A stretch of DNA of 64,000 nucleotides from Sceloporus undulatus (taxonomy: Eukaryota; Chordata; Lepidosauria; Squamata; Phrynosomatidae), in contig NC_056523.1 of the NCBI RefSeq assembly GCF_019175285.1, positions 187,333,608 to 187,397,607 of the forward strand, in the 5' to 3' direction. Under the pieces are notes generated by a model. The model was given only the letters and a program-made list of their open reading frames with translations. It was not told where the DNA came from and ran no database searches. Made by a program: the position numbers and the translations under genes. Shown piece by piece: positions 21,945 to 33,500 of this stretch (its first letter is position 1; each line of letters starts with the position of its first letter).

Positions 21945-22410
21945 GTGGGGGCATCTACATGGTAGTAATAATGCAGTCTGACACCACTTTAAGTGCGGTT
22001 GTAGCTCCATCCTCTGGAATTCTGGGATTTGTAGTTTTACCAGGTTTTTAGGCCTTCTCTGCCAAAGAGTCCTAGTGGCCTCACATGGCTACAAATCTTA
22101 GGCTTCTGTAGGACAGTGGTTCTCAACCTTTGGGCCTCCAGATGTTTTGGACTTCTATTCCCAGAAGTCCCAGTCATTGTTCAGGAATTCTGGGAGCTGA
22201 AGTCTCAAAATCTAGAGTATCAAAGGTTGAGAACCACTGCAAGTGTAGGAGAAAGCCATGGCACTTAAAAGTCGTGCCAAGCTGCATTAATGCAGGGATT
22301 TGTAGCTTGGTGAGACAATTTCGCCTCTGGTGCCACAACGAACTGCAGAAAACCCAGCATGGGGCCAGGGCACTTAAAGTGGTAGCAAAGTGCATTAATT
22401 CTGCAATGTG
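21945..22410. mobile_element. Family P1 MITE (variant b) interrupted by a hAT element
   Basis: The left arm (21960-22115) includes 'aataatgcagtctgacacca' and 'gggatttgtagttttaccag'. The right arm resumes after 22240 with 'gccatggcacttaaaagtcg', followed by a second, partial right arm to 22410. Confidence 0.65.
22113..22243. mobile_element. hAT palindromic MITE
   Basis: Terminal inverted repeats are CAGTGGTTCTCAACC at the left and GGTTGAGAACCACTG at the right, the classic hAT end. 'TGTAGGA' flanks both sides, consistent with an 8-base target duplication carrying one mismatch. It is nested in a P1 copy. Confidence 0.85.
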
Positions 22411-22439
22411 GATGCGAACTAAACCCCCAAAACGGACAC

Positions 22440-22742
22440 ACTCTCAATCTCTGTTTCCACCCCTTGCCAAAAACCAATCCTCTTCCTCATTGGCTACCCC
22501 TAAAGCCCTCCCCCTCCATTTCCCTCTCTGATTGGCCCCTCCTCGGCCTCAACTATGTCTCTCTGGCCTTGCCATTGGTCTCCCCAATGGACCCTCCTCC
22601 AATTTTAAAAGGGATTATTGCACCCCTTTCTGCCTGCCTCCCTCCCTCCCTCTCCCTTCCCAGGTTTTATTCCTTGGTGGGGGGGCAGGGAAAGGGAAAG
22701 AAGGGGGGAAAGGAAGGAAGGAAGGAAGGAGCAGGAGCCCAG
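22440..22742 (+). promoter_or_regulatory. PORCN: PORCN promoter and non-coding exon 1
   Basis: CCAAT boxes lie at 22474-22478, 22584-22588 and 22599-22603, and inverted ones at 22489-22493, 22531-22535 and 22574-22578: six in 130 bases. A TATA-like 'ttttaaaag' lies at 22603-22611. The sequence is pyrimidine-rich on the plus strand and poor in CpG. A good donor, CCAG|GTGAGT at 22742/22743, would end a 5' non-coding exon that splices to the acceptor at 27516/27517 before the start codon. The transcription start is not known. Confidence 0.6.
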
Positions 22743-23169
22743 GTGAGTCTGGAGCCATCAGCCCCCCTCTTATGCCTCTGTAGGAAGCACATCTGGAAGG
22801 AGCCCAGGACCAGCTGGCCTCAGAGGGAGACTGGGCAGGGAAGGAGGGAGAGTCCTGTCTTCAACCCACAGACCCCGCAAGGCAGCCAGCAAGAGGGGCT
22901 CCCTCCCCTGCTGCCAAGGGCCCTCTCTCCATCCCTGCCTCCTCTGTCTCCGAGCCATTGATCAAGGAGACCTCCTCCCTTCCTCAGGGAGGACCAAAGG
23001 AGATGGGGGGAGGGATGGGAAGGGAAGGGGGAAGGGGCTTCTTTGGCTCAGTCCCCATCCCCCAAGGAAAGAAGGAAGGCCGGCTTCCCTTGGTCTCAAC
23101 AACCAGGCCCTCCCTCTCCCTCCCTCCATGGGACCCTCGCCCACCAGCAAATCCAGGAAAGAGACCCTC

Positions 23170-24240
23170 CCCTGCCCCCCCATGGCACCCTCAAGGCCCC
23201 CCCAGACCCCCCCCCCCATGTTGCATCCCTCCATCCCTGCCATGTAATGCTTAAGATGACCCCCCATGTACCCTCAAGCCATCCCTCCACCCCCATGTAA
23301 CCCTTAACCCAATCCCCCATGTGACCTGCAAGCTAGCCCTAGATCTCCCATGTAGCATCCATCCATCCCCTCATGTAACCCTCAAAATGGTCCCCCATGT
23401 CACATCCCTCTATTCCCCCATGTGATCTTCAAAGCCATTCCTCAATCCCGCCATGAAATATCCCTCCATCCCTCATGTAACCCTCAACCCAACCCCCATG
23501 ACCCTCAAGCCATCCTTCAATTTCTCCTGTGTAACACTCCTGAATCCCCACATGTAATCTGCAAGTTGATCCCCCATGTAACACTCCTCCATCCCCCATG
23601 ACACATCCCTCCTTCCCCCCCAGTGTAACATTCCTCCATCTCCCATGTAACCCTCAACCTAATCCCCCATGTGACCCTCAAGCTATCCCTAAATCTCCCC
23701 ATGTAACATCCCTCCATCCCCTCGTGTAACCCTCAAGCCATACCTCCATCCCCCATGTAGCATCCTTCACCCCATGTAATGCTCAAGATGACCCCCATGT
23801 AACCCTCAACCCAATCCCATGTGACCCTCAAGCTATCCTTAGATCCCCAATGTAACATCCCCCCCATCACTCCATGTAATGCCTCCACATGTAACCCTCA
23901 AGCCATCCCTCATTCTCCCCATGTAACCTCAAGTTGATCCCTCCATGTAGCATACCTCAGTCTCCCCATGTAACCCTCAAGGCACTGTTCAATCCCCATA
24001 TAGCCCTGAAGATGATTCCCCCATGTAACCCTCAAGCCATCCCTCAATCCCATGTAACCTCAAGCTGATCCCTCCATGTAACATATCTCAGTCTTCCTAT
24101 GTAACCCTCAAGATGATCCCTCCATGTAAACCCTCAAGCCATCCCTCTATTCCATGTAGCTCTCTAGCCATTGCCCAATCTCTCAAATAACCCTTAAGCT
24201 ACCCCCTGATTCCCCAAAGTAACCCTCAACCTGTCCTTCC
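23170..24240. repeat. 1-kb degenerate minisatellite, unit about 30 bp
   Basis: Variants of 'ccatgtaaccctcaagccat' followed by 'ccctcaatccc' repeat over about 1 kb, with higher-order blocks ending 'gatgacccccatgtaac' or 'gttgatcccccatgtaac'. The array is strongly C-rich and G-poor on the plus strand. It lies in PORCN intron 1, about 0.4 kb downstream of the likely exon 1. Confidence 0.85.
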
Positions 24241-25792
24241 ATCTCCCAGTTTTTCTCCTCCTCTCCTTATTTCCTACCTTGTCCCTTCTCCTCTAGAGGA
24301 CGAGGATGCAGCCAAGCACCTGCTCCATTCCTCCCTTTCCTCTCTTCTTCTCCTCTGTCCATCAGCCATGATCCATCACCATGTGGCCCAAACTTACTAA
24401 GATCTCTGTTGAAGTTGTTAGTGTGGAGGGACAATATTCTTCAAGGAAGAGCCTCCAGCTTTTCCTCTCTTTTTCTTGTTCTTTTAAGGAATTCTTGTGC
24501 TTTGGAAGGAAACATTACTTTGCTTTTACTCCTGAGCTGGGCCTGTAAATTGGTTCCCTGTGTCCACTTAAGAATTACTTGCAGGTAAAAGAAGCTTTGG
24601 GTTAGGTTTAAGCAGAGCTTGGGAAAATTACTTTTTGGATTTAGACTCCCAGAGTCCTACATCATGGCCAGTGGTCATGGTGATTTGGGGATTCTGGGAG
24701 TTATGCTTTGCCCCATCCCCGAAATAAGCTTTCTAACCTTTAGGTATAAAGGATATCTTGCCTTTATACCCTCCAGCTGTCCCCCCTTGGCAAGGACAGT
24801 CCTGATAAATATGGTCTCATCCAACAGCTGCTTTCAAAATGTCCCATTTTCTCTTTCCTCTCACTTTCCATTTTTGTCAACTGAGTTCAAGTTGAGCAAA
24901 CTGAATTCAAAGTGCAAAAATACTCTGCACTCACTTAACTCAGAAGGAAGAAGAGGAGGAGGAGTATTGCCCTTCCCAATCAGCTCAGGCAAAAGCAGAT
25001 CGCTGCAGCCTCTTCTAGCTTGTCTGTTCATCCTAGAGATGTGAAGACCCATGGAAAAATTAGGGGAAAAACATTTTTGTCTGTTTTTTCTTTTTCTTTT
25101 TTTTTGTCATTTCCCCTAAAATAAAACGTTCCATATTTGATTTGCTTCATTTTTTCATTTCTTGTTTTGTTTTTGTTTTGTTTTGTTTTGTTTTTCCTCA
25201 AGAAAAAAAACCAGGAAAAATTGGGAGGGAAATAGAAAAAAACAAGGAAAAGGGGAGAAAATCAGTTATGGAATATTTTATTTTAGCATGATTAAAAATG
25301 GAATTCCACATGAATAACTTCTTGACCAGACTCACACACACATGTTGCTTGACCACATGTGTGTCTCAGTTATCATCTGTGAAATGTTGGAGGGTATGAA
25401 GATGGGAGAGTACAACCATTGAGTGTGTTGGCAAAGGCTGAAGGAAATTGACACTTGGGGAAGCAGACATTTTCCAGGCCTGCTTTAGATTAAGTCACAA
25501 GTTTGCTGAAAGTTCTGGAGCTTGTATGTTTTACAATCTTGTACCATCTCAGGAGCTTGCTTTATTTGGCTAAAGGTTCACTCTCTTGGAATGGGAGAGA
25601 TCATGGCCATATTTTGACTAACAAAAGAGAAAAATGTTGAGCCAATCACCCTGACCCAAAGGGGACCTTCACTATCAGTCTGATCAACGTGATTTCCCTG
25701 TTCTTAAAGTATTGTTTGTTAACTGCAGGATGTCATACTGGGAGATAGAGCAGTTTGCCTGAAAGTATTCACTCATGTCCAATAATTTAATC

Positions 25793-25795
<3 letters not shown>

Positions 25796-25874
<79 letters not shown>

Positions 25875-25895
25875 AACACAGACACACACACACAA
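25796..25895. repeat. Compound CT / CA / GA microsatellite
   Basis: (CT) then (CA) then (GA) then (CA)-rich. The CT and GA arms are complementary and can form a hairpin with CA in the loop. Confidence 0.95.
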
Positions 25896-25984
25896 AGACA
25901 TGGGTGGGTGGTTGTTGTTGTTGTTTATGGAATTCATTCACCTTTTTCTTCCAATATAGCTGCTGGCTCAGTAACATAGGCCTA

Positions 25985-26150
25985 CTCTGCAAACATAATG
26001 GAGCTTGACATTGCTTCAACTGCCATGGCTCCATGCAATGGAATCTCAGGATTTGTAGTTTGTTGTGGCCCCAGAGCTTTCTGACAGAGAAGGCTAAATA
26101 TCTTACAAAACTACAAATTCCAGAATTCCATAGGATTGGCCTATTCCAGC
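25985..26150. mobile_element. Family P1 MITE (variant b), right end lost
   Basis: It contains 'taatggagcttgacattgct' and 'ggaatctcaggatttgtagt'. After 'aactacaaattccagaattc' it runs into 'tctatgattctatgac', a CR1-like end. Confidence 0.65.
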
Positions 26151-26592
26151 TCTATGATTCTATGACTTTTTCAGGAGGGAGGGAAGTGGTACCTCCTCCT
26201 CGCAAGTAAGGACCATATTATATCTGAGGGAGTGGGATTGTGAAAGATTCCTACATAGGAGCTGTGGCTATCATTGCTGTGCTCTTGTTGAATTAATGAG
26301 GAGCAACATCCAAGTCTGGCTTGCATAATTTAGGCTGATTCAACATGCCTTGAAACTGCAGAGTTTTGAAATAGCATATTATAAATAATGTGTTACTTTG
26401 GAGAGGGAGGAAACGAGTACATAACAATGTTGAGGGGGGGTTCTTGGTTTTTTTTGCAGGGGGTTGCAAAGTATTGTACGAACAAACACTGGTGTTACAG
26501 TTTTGGGGTTCTGAGTGTATCATGCAAAATTTTCTTGTCATGTCTAAAATGGGGCAGGAAATATTTGGGACCATTCACCCAAATACCCAGAA

Positions 26593-26690
26593 TGCTTCAG
26601 ACTCTATCTCATTTTGGCAACTAAGCATGGTCAGCTCTGGCTAGTACTGGAATGGGAGACTGCCAATGAATATCGTGTGTTGTAGGTTAT
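26593..26690 (+). pseudogene. 5S rRNA-like sequence (5S pseudogene or 5S-derived SINE)
   Basis: 'aactaagcatggtcagctct' followed by 'ggctagtactggaatgggag' and 'actgcc' parallels the 3' two-thirds of vertebrate 5S rRNA (aagctaagcagggtcgggcctggttagtacttggatgggagaccgcc, cited in part). The match covers the internal control region boxes. It is too diverged to be a working gene. The 5' part is hard to align, so a 5S-derived SINE is an equal alternative. Confidence 0.7.
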
Positions 26691-26906
26691 ACAGTGGGCC
26701 CTAGGTATCTGCTGGGGTTTGGTTCTAGTACCTCCCATGTATACCAAAATTCATGGATGCTCAAGTCCCATTATATACAATGGCTTAGTAAAATGGTGTC
26801 CCTTATATAAAATGGCAAAATTGAGGTTTGCTTTTGGAATTTATATCTTCTCAAGCATAGATGCTTAAATCCATGGATAAAAAATCCGTGGATATCAAAA
26901 ACTGTA
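26690..26906. mobile_element. Tigger/pogo-like MITE, family T1
   Basis: TA-CAGTGGGCCCTAGG at the left and AACTG-TA at the right. The middle carries 'caagtcccattatatacaat' and 'gatgcttaaatccatggata'. It abuts the 5S-like sequence. Confidence 0.8.
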
Positions 26907-27012
26907 TTTGGAGAGCCAGCTTGATATAGTGGTTTGAGTGTTGGTTAATCCAGGGTTCAAATGCTGAATTCCATAACTTGGGACCTATTCACAGTACTGT
27001 ACATGGTTATCG

Positions 27013-27225
27013 GTATGTGGAAAGATCTTGTAGCACCTTTGAGATGAACTGAAAGAAAGAAGTTGGAAGCATGAGTAAGTTAATTCCTCAGATGCATTTG
27101 GACACTGAGGAAGTAGACTCAAGTCTATAAAAGCTCATCCTGCCAATTTCTTTATTTCACTTAGTCTCAAAGGTGCTACAAGATCTCTCTACATACTGAT
27201 TCTACAGACTAACACAGTTATATCT
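27013..27225. mobile_element. Hairpin DNA transposon copy, family H
   Basis: The left arm 'gatcttgtagcacctttgag' and the right arm 'ctcaaaggtgctacaagatc' are exact reverse complements of each other over 20 bases. The right extension reads 'gattctacagactaacacag'. Confidence 0.85.
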
Positions 27226-27525
27226 TTGAATAGTACACAGTTATGTCACTACAGTTCCATTTTAACTACCATGGCAGTATCCCATGGAATCCAGGGATTG
27301 GGTAGTTTAGGGAGGGAACTTTAGAAACCTCAGCGAACTGTGGCAGCTAAAGCGAAATCATAGTGCTATGTTTTTGTAATATGAAAGGACCCTCTGGTCA
27401 TCTCAGCTTGTCTTAGGAGCCAGCCTCATGAAATGGACCAGTGCTGCCCAGTAACTATGAGCTGGGATTAATCCATCACCCCCTCTTGAGATCTCTTTCT
27501 CTCTGACTTTTTCCAGGCTGTGGCC

Positions 27526-30500
27526 ATGACCACCTACACACGGGAAGAGTTCTACCAGCAGCTGCTGAGCGGCTGTGTCCTGCCCACTGCCCAGCAGGGC
27601 TTTGAACAGGTGTGGACGCTTCTACTTTTGTGTCTAGTGTGCCGTCTCCTTTGGAGATTGGGTAAGTATAGACATCTAGATGCATGTGCCAGGGTTGGGA
27701 CTACCACTCCCGTCATTCCCTAGCAAAGATAGTTACGAGTAAGGGTAACTGGAGATGTTATCCTACATCATCTGAAAGGCCAAATATTCTCCATCCTTGC
27801 AAGTCTGGGCAAAGTGAAGCTTTTAGGGTGAATGCAGCCCTTGGGGCTGTTTTTGTGGCCTCTAGAGTCTCCCAGGGGGGTAAAAGGAAATTGTGATTTG
27901 TTTTCAATTTCCTTTCCTTGGGGGCCTTTTTGCCATGTTTTAGGCCCCCATAGCCATTTTAGACCAAGAGGAGACCTTTTTATGAAACTGGAAATAAACC
28001 AGAGGTGACAGGGTCACCTTGTTTTTTTATATATATAGAAAGGCTTCTCCTAAAAAGGAATACCCTTCCCCAGAGCCCCTAGCAGATGATATTTGAGGGA
28101 CACACTTTTGTTTTTAGTTTTTGGTGGTGGGAAGCTGTGGTGGAGGGTGTTGCCCCCCCCCCAGGTCTTCTGCAGTTGTTCGCTCCTGTTGTAGAGTAAC
28201 TGTATTCTTCATCCAACTTCACTATTAGTCAAGTCTTCCAGATACAGTAGTTTCTTGAGTACACACTCAATGCTACCCCCCGCTTCAAAACTTCCCACAT
28301 AAACACCATGTTCCCTTCACTTAGTCTGGGTGCATCTAAATCGGGGTGGAAATCATGTGGCTCTCTGCAGGTGTTGTTGGACTACAGTTCCCAGCAGCCC
28401 TAGCCCACACTGTTAATGGTAAGGAACGTTGGGAGTTGCAGTTCCACAACATCTGAAGGGCAGCGTGACTCCTGCCCAAATCTAAATCCTCTTTCTCTAG
28501 TTTTCTTGCTTTTCTATGCTTCATCATAGCTATTGGCCAGTAAAGAGTGGCAGCTGTGCTTTGCAGACACAAGGCCAAATGATGGTATGGCATTCCAGTA
28601 ATTAAGTCCTTTCTTTGTCTACAGCATTTAAAGTGATGTCAAACTGCATTATTCTACAGTGTGGATGCACACTTGGTTACAGCTGTCACATTTTGCCTAC
28701 TGCTCTTTCATACATGGGGGGGGGGGGGGGTTTAAGGCCAGCCACTTTCTTGGATTCCCAACAGTAGAAGATCCTGCATGAGTTTCTTCCCTCCTCCCCA
28801 AGGCAGTGGTGGCTGGTAGTTCCATGTTGGTGGAACTGTGAATCCATGCCAGGTTGTATTCCAAACTTCTCCAAGTGCTGGACTCTATTCCTAAATAAAT
28901 CCATCACCTTAGACAAATCTTTTCTGGAGCAGATTCACTGTTCCAGGATAAATTCAGAGTTAGGGGGAATGGAGAAAATGCAAGGGAGCACAGCTTAGTG
29001 AGAGTACCATGGTTCTTTTCAAACACATAACAGCAGGAAGCCAGCTTCTTTGCATCAAAACATCCTGGGGTCAATCCCTCTCAAACTCAAGGACCAGGCA
29101 GTAGGTGATTTGGACAGTTGAAGGCCTGTGGCCCCAGATTGCTATTGCCAGTCAAAGTAGACCAAGGATGGGGGAACATGTGAATCCAAAAATCACCAGA
29201 TATTGTTGGATTGCAGCTTCCAACACCCCTCTTTCTTGGCTATATTGTGGTAAGGCTGACAGCAGTTGCAGTCCAACAACATCTGGAAGACCACATGTTC
29301 CCCAGAGATTCCCAGGCTGTGTGGCCCACCACATGGGAGCATCCTAAATCCTCCTGTATTCATGCCTCTCTAACCAGTGTGGCCCTTCCTTTGCAGCACT
29401 GCCATCCTATGCCAAGCATTTGAGCACAGTGGCCAGTGGCTTCTATGCCCTCTACCACTTCTTCCAGCTGCAGATGGTGTGGGTCGTACTCCTCAGCCTC
29501 CTGTGCTACCTCGTCCTTTTCCTATGCCGCCACTCCACCCAGCGTGGTGTCCTGCTTTCCATCACCATCCTCATCTATTTGCTCATGGGGTGAGTGGAGG
29601 AGGGGAGAAGAGGGAGCATAAGTGTTGCTCCATGACAGGCTGAAGCTATAAGAAGGAAAGGGGGGAAAGAAGGGGTATGGTACAGGGTACCAGACTGGTA
29701 AAACAGAAGGCTGGTAAGAAAAATCTACACAATGGCAGACTATAGCTAGAAGACTGAGGAAGGCACCTTTCCTCTAGGGAAGGAAGAGATAGGATGTATT
29801 TAATGGGGCTGGCTCAATAAACTTCTTTACCACAATCAGTGGTGGCCTCCATTAGTTCTCTTTGTAATTTGTGAAAGAAAAACCTGGGTTTTATATAGAA
29901 AGCATCCACCACTGAGTGATAATTTTTAAGGGTGGATTTATGGTGGCTTAGCTAAAACATCTGAGAGTCTGTTGGGGATGTGGCAAGAGGGACTAAGCAA
30001 AGTGGCATTTTAAAACACAGAGGAGGCTAAGCTGATAGGCAAGGAAACTCATCAAATGGGAAGGCTAGAGGTAGATCAATAAGAAAGAAAGCTGACTAAT
30101 GGAAGAAGGAAGTATATCCAAGAAAAACGTCTGGATTAATGTCTAGACCAAGTTGTGGGGGAATGTGTGGCCCTCCAGAAATTTCTGGATTTGCAACTCC
30201 CATCATCCTTCTCCTTTGGCTGTGCTGACTAGGACTGAGGAGTATGTAAAAGGATCTTGTAGCACCTTTGAGATTAACTGAAAGAAAGAAGTTGGTAGCA
30301 CGAACTTTTGTAGACATGTCCCTACTTCCTTAGATGCAATGTAGGCGCAAGCCCATGCTGCCAATTTCTTTCTTTCAGTTAGTCTCAAAGATGCTACAAG
30401 ATCCCTCTACATACTTGTTTTCGAAACTAACATGGAGAGAACATGATCATCCCCTTGAGTTAGGACCAGAGCTTGGTACTGTTACTTTCTTGGCTACTGG

Positions 30501-33500
30501 CTATGCTGGCTGGGGTATTCTGGAAACTGCAGTCCAAAACAATGATGTTTTCGAGTTCTGGTCAGAGAGCAGCATTAATAAGAATGCCTTTCCAGAGGCT
30601 GACTTAACCAGTGGGACACTTAATCCATTGAGAGGAAAGTAGAGTCCTTGGCCATGAGACTGGGAAGCATATCCAGGAAAATGAGACTAGCAATAAGTAA
30701 AAGTATGAACAATAAACCTTTTGGTTTTGAAACATTACCTTTTGGATTATTACTCCCAGAATCTTTCAAGTGGTCAGAGTGCAAGGGTGTCTGGGAGTTG
30801 TAGTTCAAAAAGTAATTGTTCCCATCTCTGACCAACTTTTCTAGACTAATAATAGCTTGCCGCTTGTAGGTCAGATGGTGTTCAGGCATTCAGATCTTTT
30901 TGTAAATCCCTTTTTATTGGAAAGCCTAGTGGGAAAAGCATAAAGAACATGTCTCTTAGAAAAGTAAGCAGGAGGATAGAGTGTTGATTACTGTTACACA
31001 CACACAAGTCATTAATATGTCCCCACTCTTTCCAGGGAGATGCACATGGTGGACACTGTGAGTTGGCATAAGATGAGAGGTGAGTACTCAGCAGATCTTC
31101 TATTTTTATATTCTGAGCAAGTTTGAGAATATACTGAGATTAAAGTTAGTTTTTGGTGCCCTTTTAGGTTATTAGATTTTTGTGAATTTGGGGGTTCTCC
31201 TGAGCATGCTGATACCCCTTCCTTGTTTCTCAGTGGCTTTTTTGGTTACAATTTTGTCTCATCAGCTGAGTTTGCCATAATAAAAGTACAGATACTGCTC
31301 CTCTAGATACAGGTCCCTTTGGGCTACAATTTATAATACACTTTGGAATTTGAATATCTTGCAAACTGCCCAGGATTTTAAAATGATGACCATCGTCATT
31401 AGTGAATTCTGGATCTTACCTGTAAGAACATAACCACCAAACTTCTGTCAAACTGCCACAGGTGCCCAAATGATAGTGGCCATGAAGGCTGTGTCGCTGG
31501 GATTTGATCTTGATCGGGGTGATGTGTCAGCCATCCCCTCCCCAGTTGAGTTCATGGGATATATCTACTTCGTTGGAACAGTAATTTTTGGACCCTGGTT
31601 CCGCTTCCGCACATACTTACAGGCTGTGGAGAGCAGGAAAATGGTAAGTGCCTTTGCTTTTTGTTATTGATCTTGCAAGGTGGACAGTGGCTGGTTGGGT
31701 GACAAAGGGTACATGAAAGAATGCAGTTTGACACAACTTTAACTGTCATAGCTCCATTCTACAGAATCCTGTGATTTGCAGTTTTGTGAGGAACAATCAC
31801 TGTTTGGCAGAGAACACTAAAGACCTCGTAACGCTTCACAGTCCAGGATGCCATAGGATGGAGCTACAGCATTTAAAGATCTGTCAATCTGCATTATGTT
31901 TACAGTGTAGGTGCACCCAAGGCCAAGTCAAACAGGGTTGATAGACAATTAAAATGGCACCATCACTGGATTCTGGAAATACTTGCTCAACCTATGACCA
32001 GGTGTGTGATTCCCATGGTTTTGGGTGGTGCGTCACTGGTCTCCAGAGTCATAGTCCAACACTTAAACCACTATGCCATGCTGGCTCTCCAGGCTACTTA
32101 CAGCTTACTAAAAACCGTACAGTTTAAAAACAGTACCAAAACATCAATAAAAAGTATAAATATAAAAATTAGTTTAAAAACAATTCAACAATCTGAAAAG
32201 TTATTAAAAATTAAAATGGATTAAAAATCACATACAAAGCAACAAAACAACACAGCACCCTACTGAAAATCCATCACAGTCCCGGAATAAGAATGTTTTT
32301 ACTTGCTGGCTGAAGAGCAAGAAAAAGGAACCATCCTAGCCTTCCAAATGAGAGAGTTCCAAAGTCTGGAAGCAACCGCTAAGAAGGCCCTGTTGCCTTT
32401 TCCCCACCCTATGAGCCTGAGAATGTGGTGGGGCAAAGAGAAGAGCCTCTCCTGAAGAACTTGGAACTCTAATGGACTAATATGTGAAACACATGAGAGA
32501 TTATTTGTCATTACAGATGTTTTGGGTTTCTCCCCTTTCAGCTCCAGGTCTACTTTGAGGAGGTGGCCATGTAATTTCCCCCAAAAATGGATGGATGGGT
32601 TGGATAAATGGATAGATATGAAAGAAGAGTATCTGATTTTATGCTCTGATACAAATGGGTCTTTGAACAGATCAAGCCTGAAATCTCCTTGGAAGCCAAG
32701 ATGATCGAATCGAGGCTGTGGTACTTTGGCCACATCATGAGAAGGCATGATTCATTAGAAGAGACAATTATGCTAGGAAAGGTGGAGGGCATTAGAAAGA
32801 AAGGAAAACTGCATGCCAAATGGCTTGACTCAGTCAGGAAGGTCATGGAAATGAATTGACAGGACGTGAGCAAAGTAGTGGAGGATAGAGATGTCTCATC
32901 CACAAGGTCCCCATGAGTTGGAGTCAACTTGAGGGCAGTTAATAAAAACAACTGTAACATTAAAAATAATTTGCAAGTTGAGATCTAAGAAGATGTTTTG
33001 TTTTATCTTTTTTATTTCTATGCAGAGCTTCCCCTGGTTTCAGAAGGTCTGTGTCAGCTTCTTCCTCTGCCTTGTGTGCCTCATCGCATCCACTTGTGTG
33101 GCCCCTTATCTCTTTTCTTACTTCATACCTCTCTACAGCTACAAGCTGCTCAGGAAGTAAGTTGTTTGCTCTCAAGAAATGCTCCTTTGGATCCAAGAGA
33201 AACTTCTGTTCACCTGGCCAGATTAACTGTGATGTTAAGTACGTTATGAAATAGGGCTCCACAGAAAGGGTACAGCTACAATTTCTGGGTATCATTCAAA
33301 GTATAGTGTTCTTCTTGTACTGGGCTTCATTAACCACAATCCCAGCCACTTCTCTAAACTGATACAATTGACCCTCCTTGTCCATGGATTCAACAATCTA
33401 CAGCTTTAAAATATTCAGAAACCTTGATATTACCATTTTATATATGGGAACTATTTTACTATGCCATTGTACTGTATATCATGGGACTTGAGCATCGACT

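Larger units (their letters stand above)
24241..27516. other. Rest of PORCN intron 1
   Basis: Non-coding. It holds T-rich sequence with a (TTTTG)n tract near 25160-25195, a CT/CA/GA dinucleotide block, one P1 MITE, a 5S-rRNA-like sequence, a Tigger-like MITE and a hairpin element, each listed separately. A hAT-like piece may lie near 24640-24720. Confidence 0.5.

Noticed and set aside
25796-25895. Apparent alternating-repeat protein frames across the CT/CA/GA block
   Set aside because: Pure microsatellite translation.
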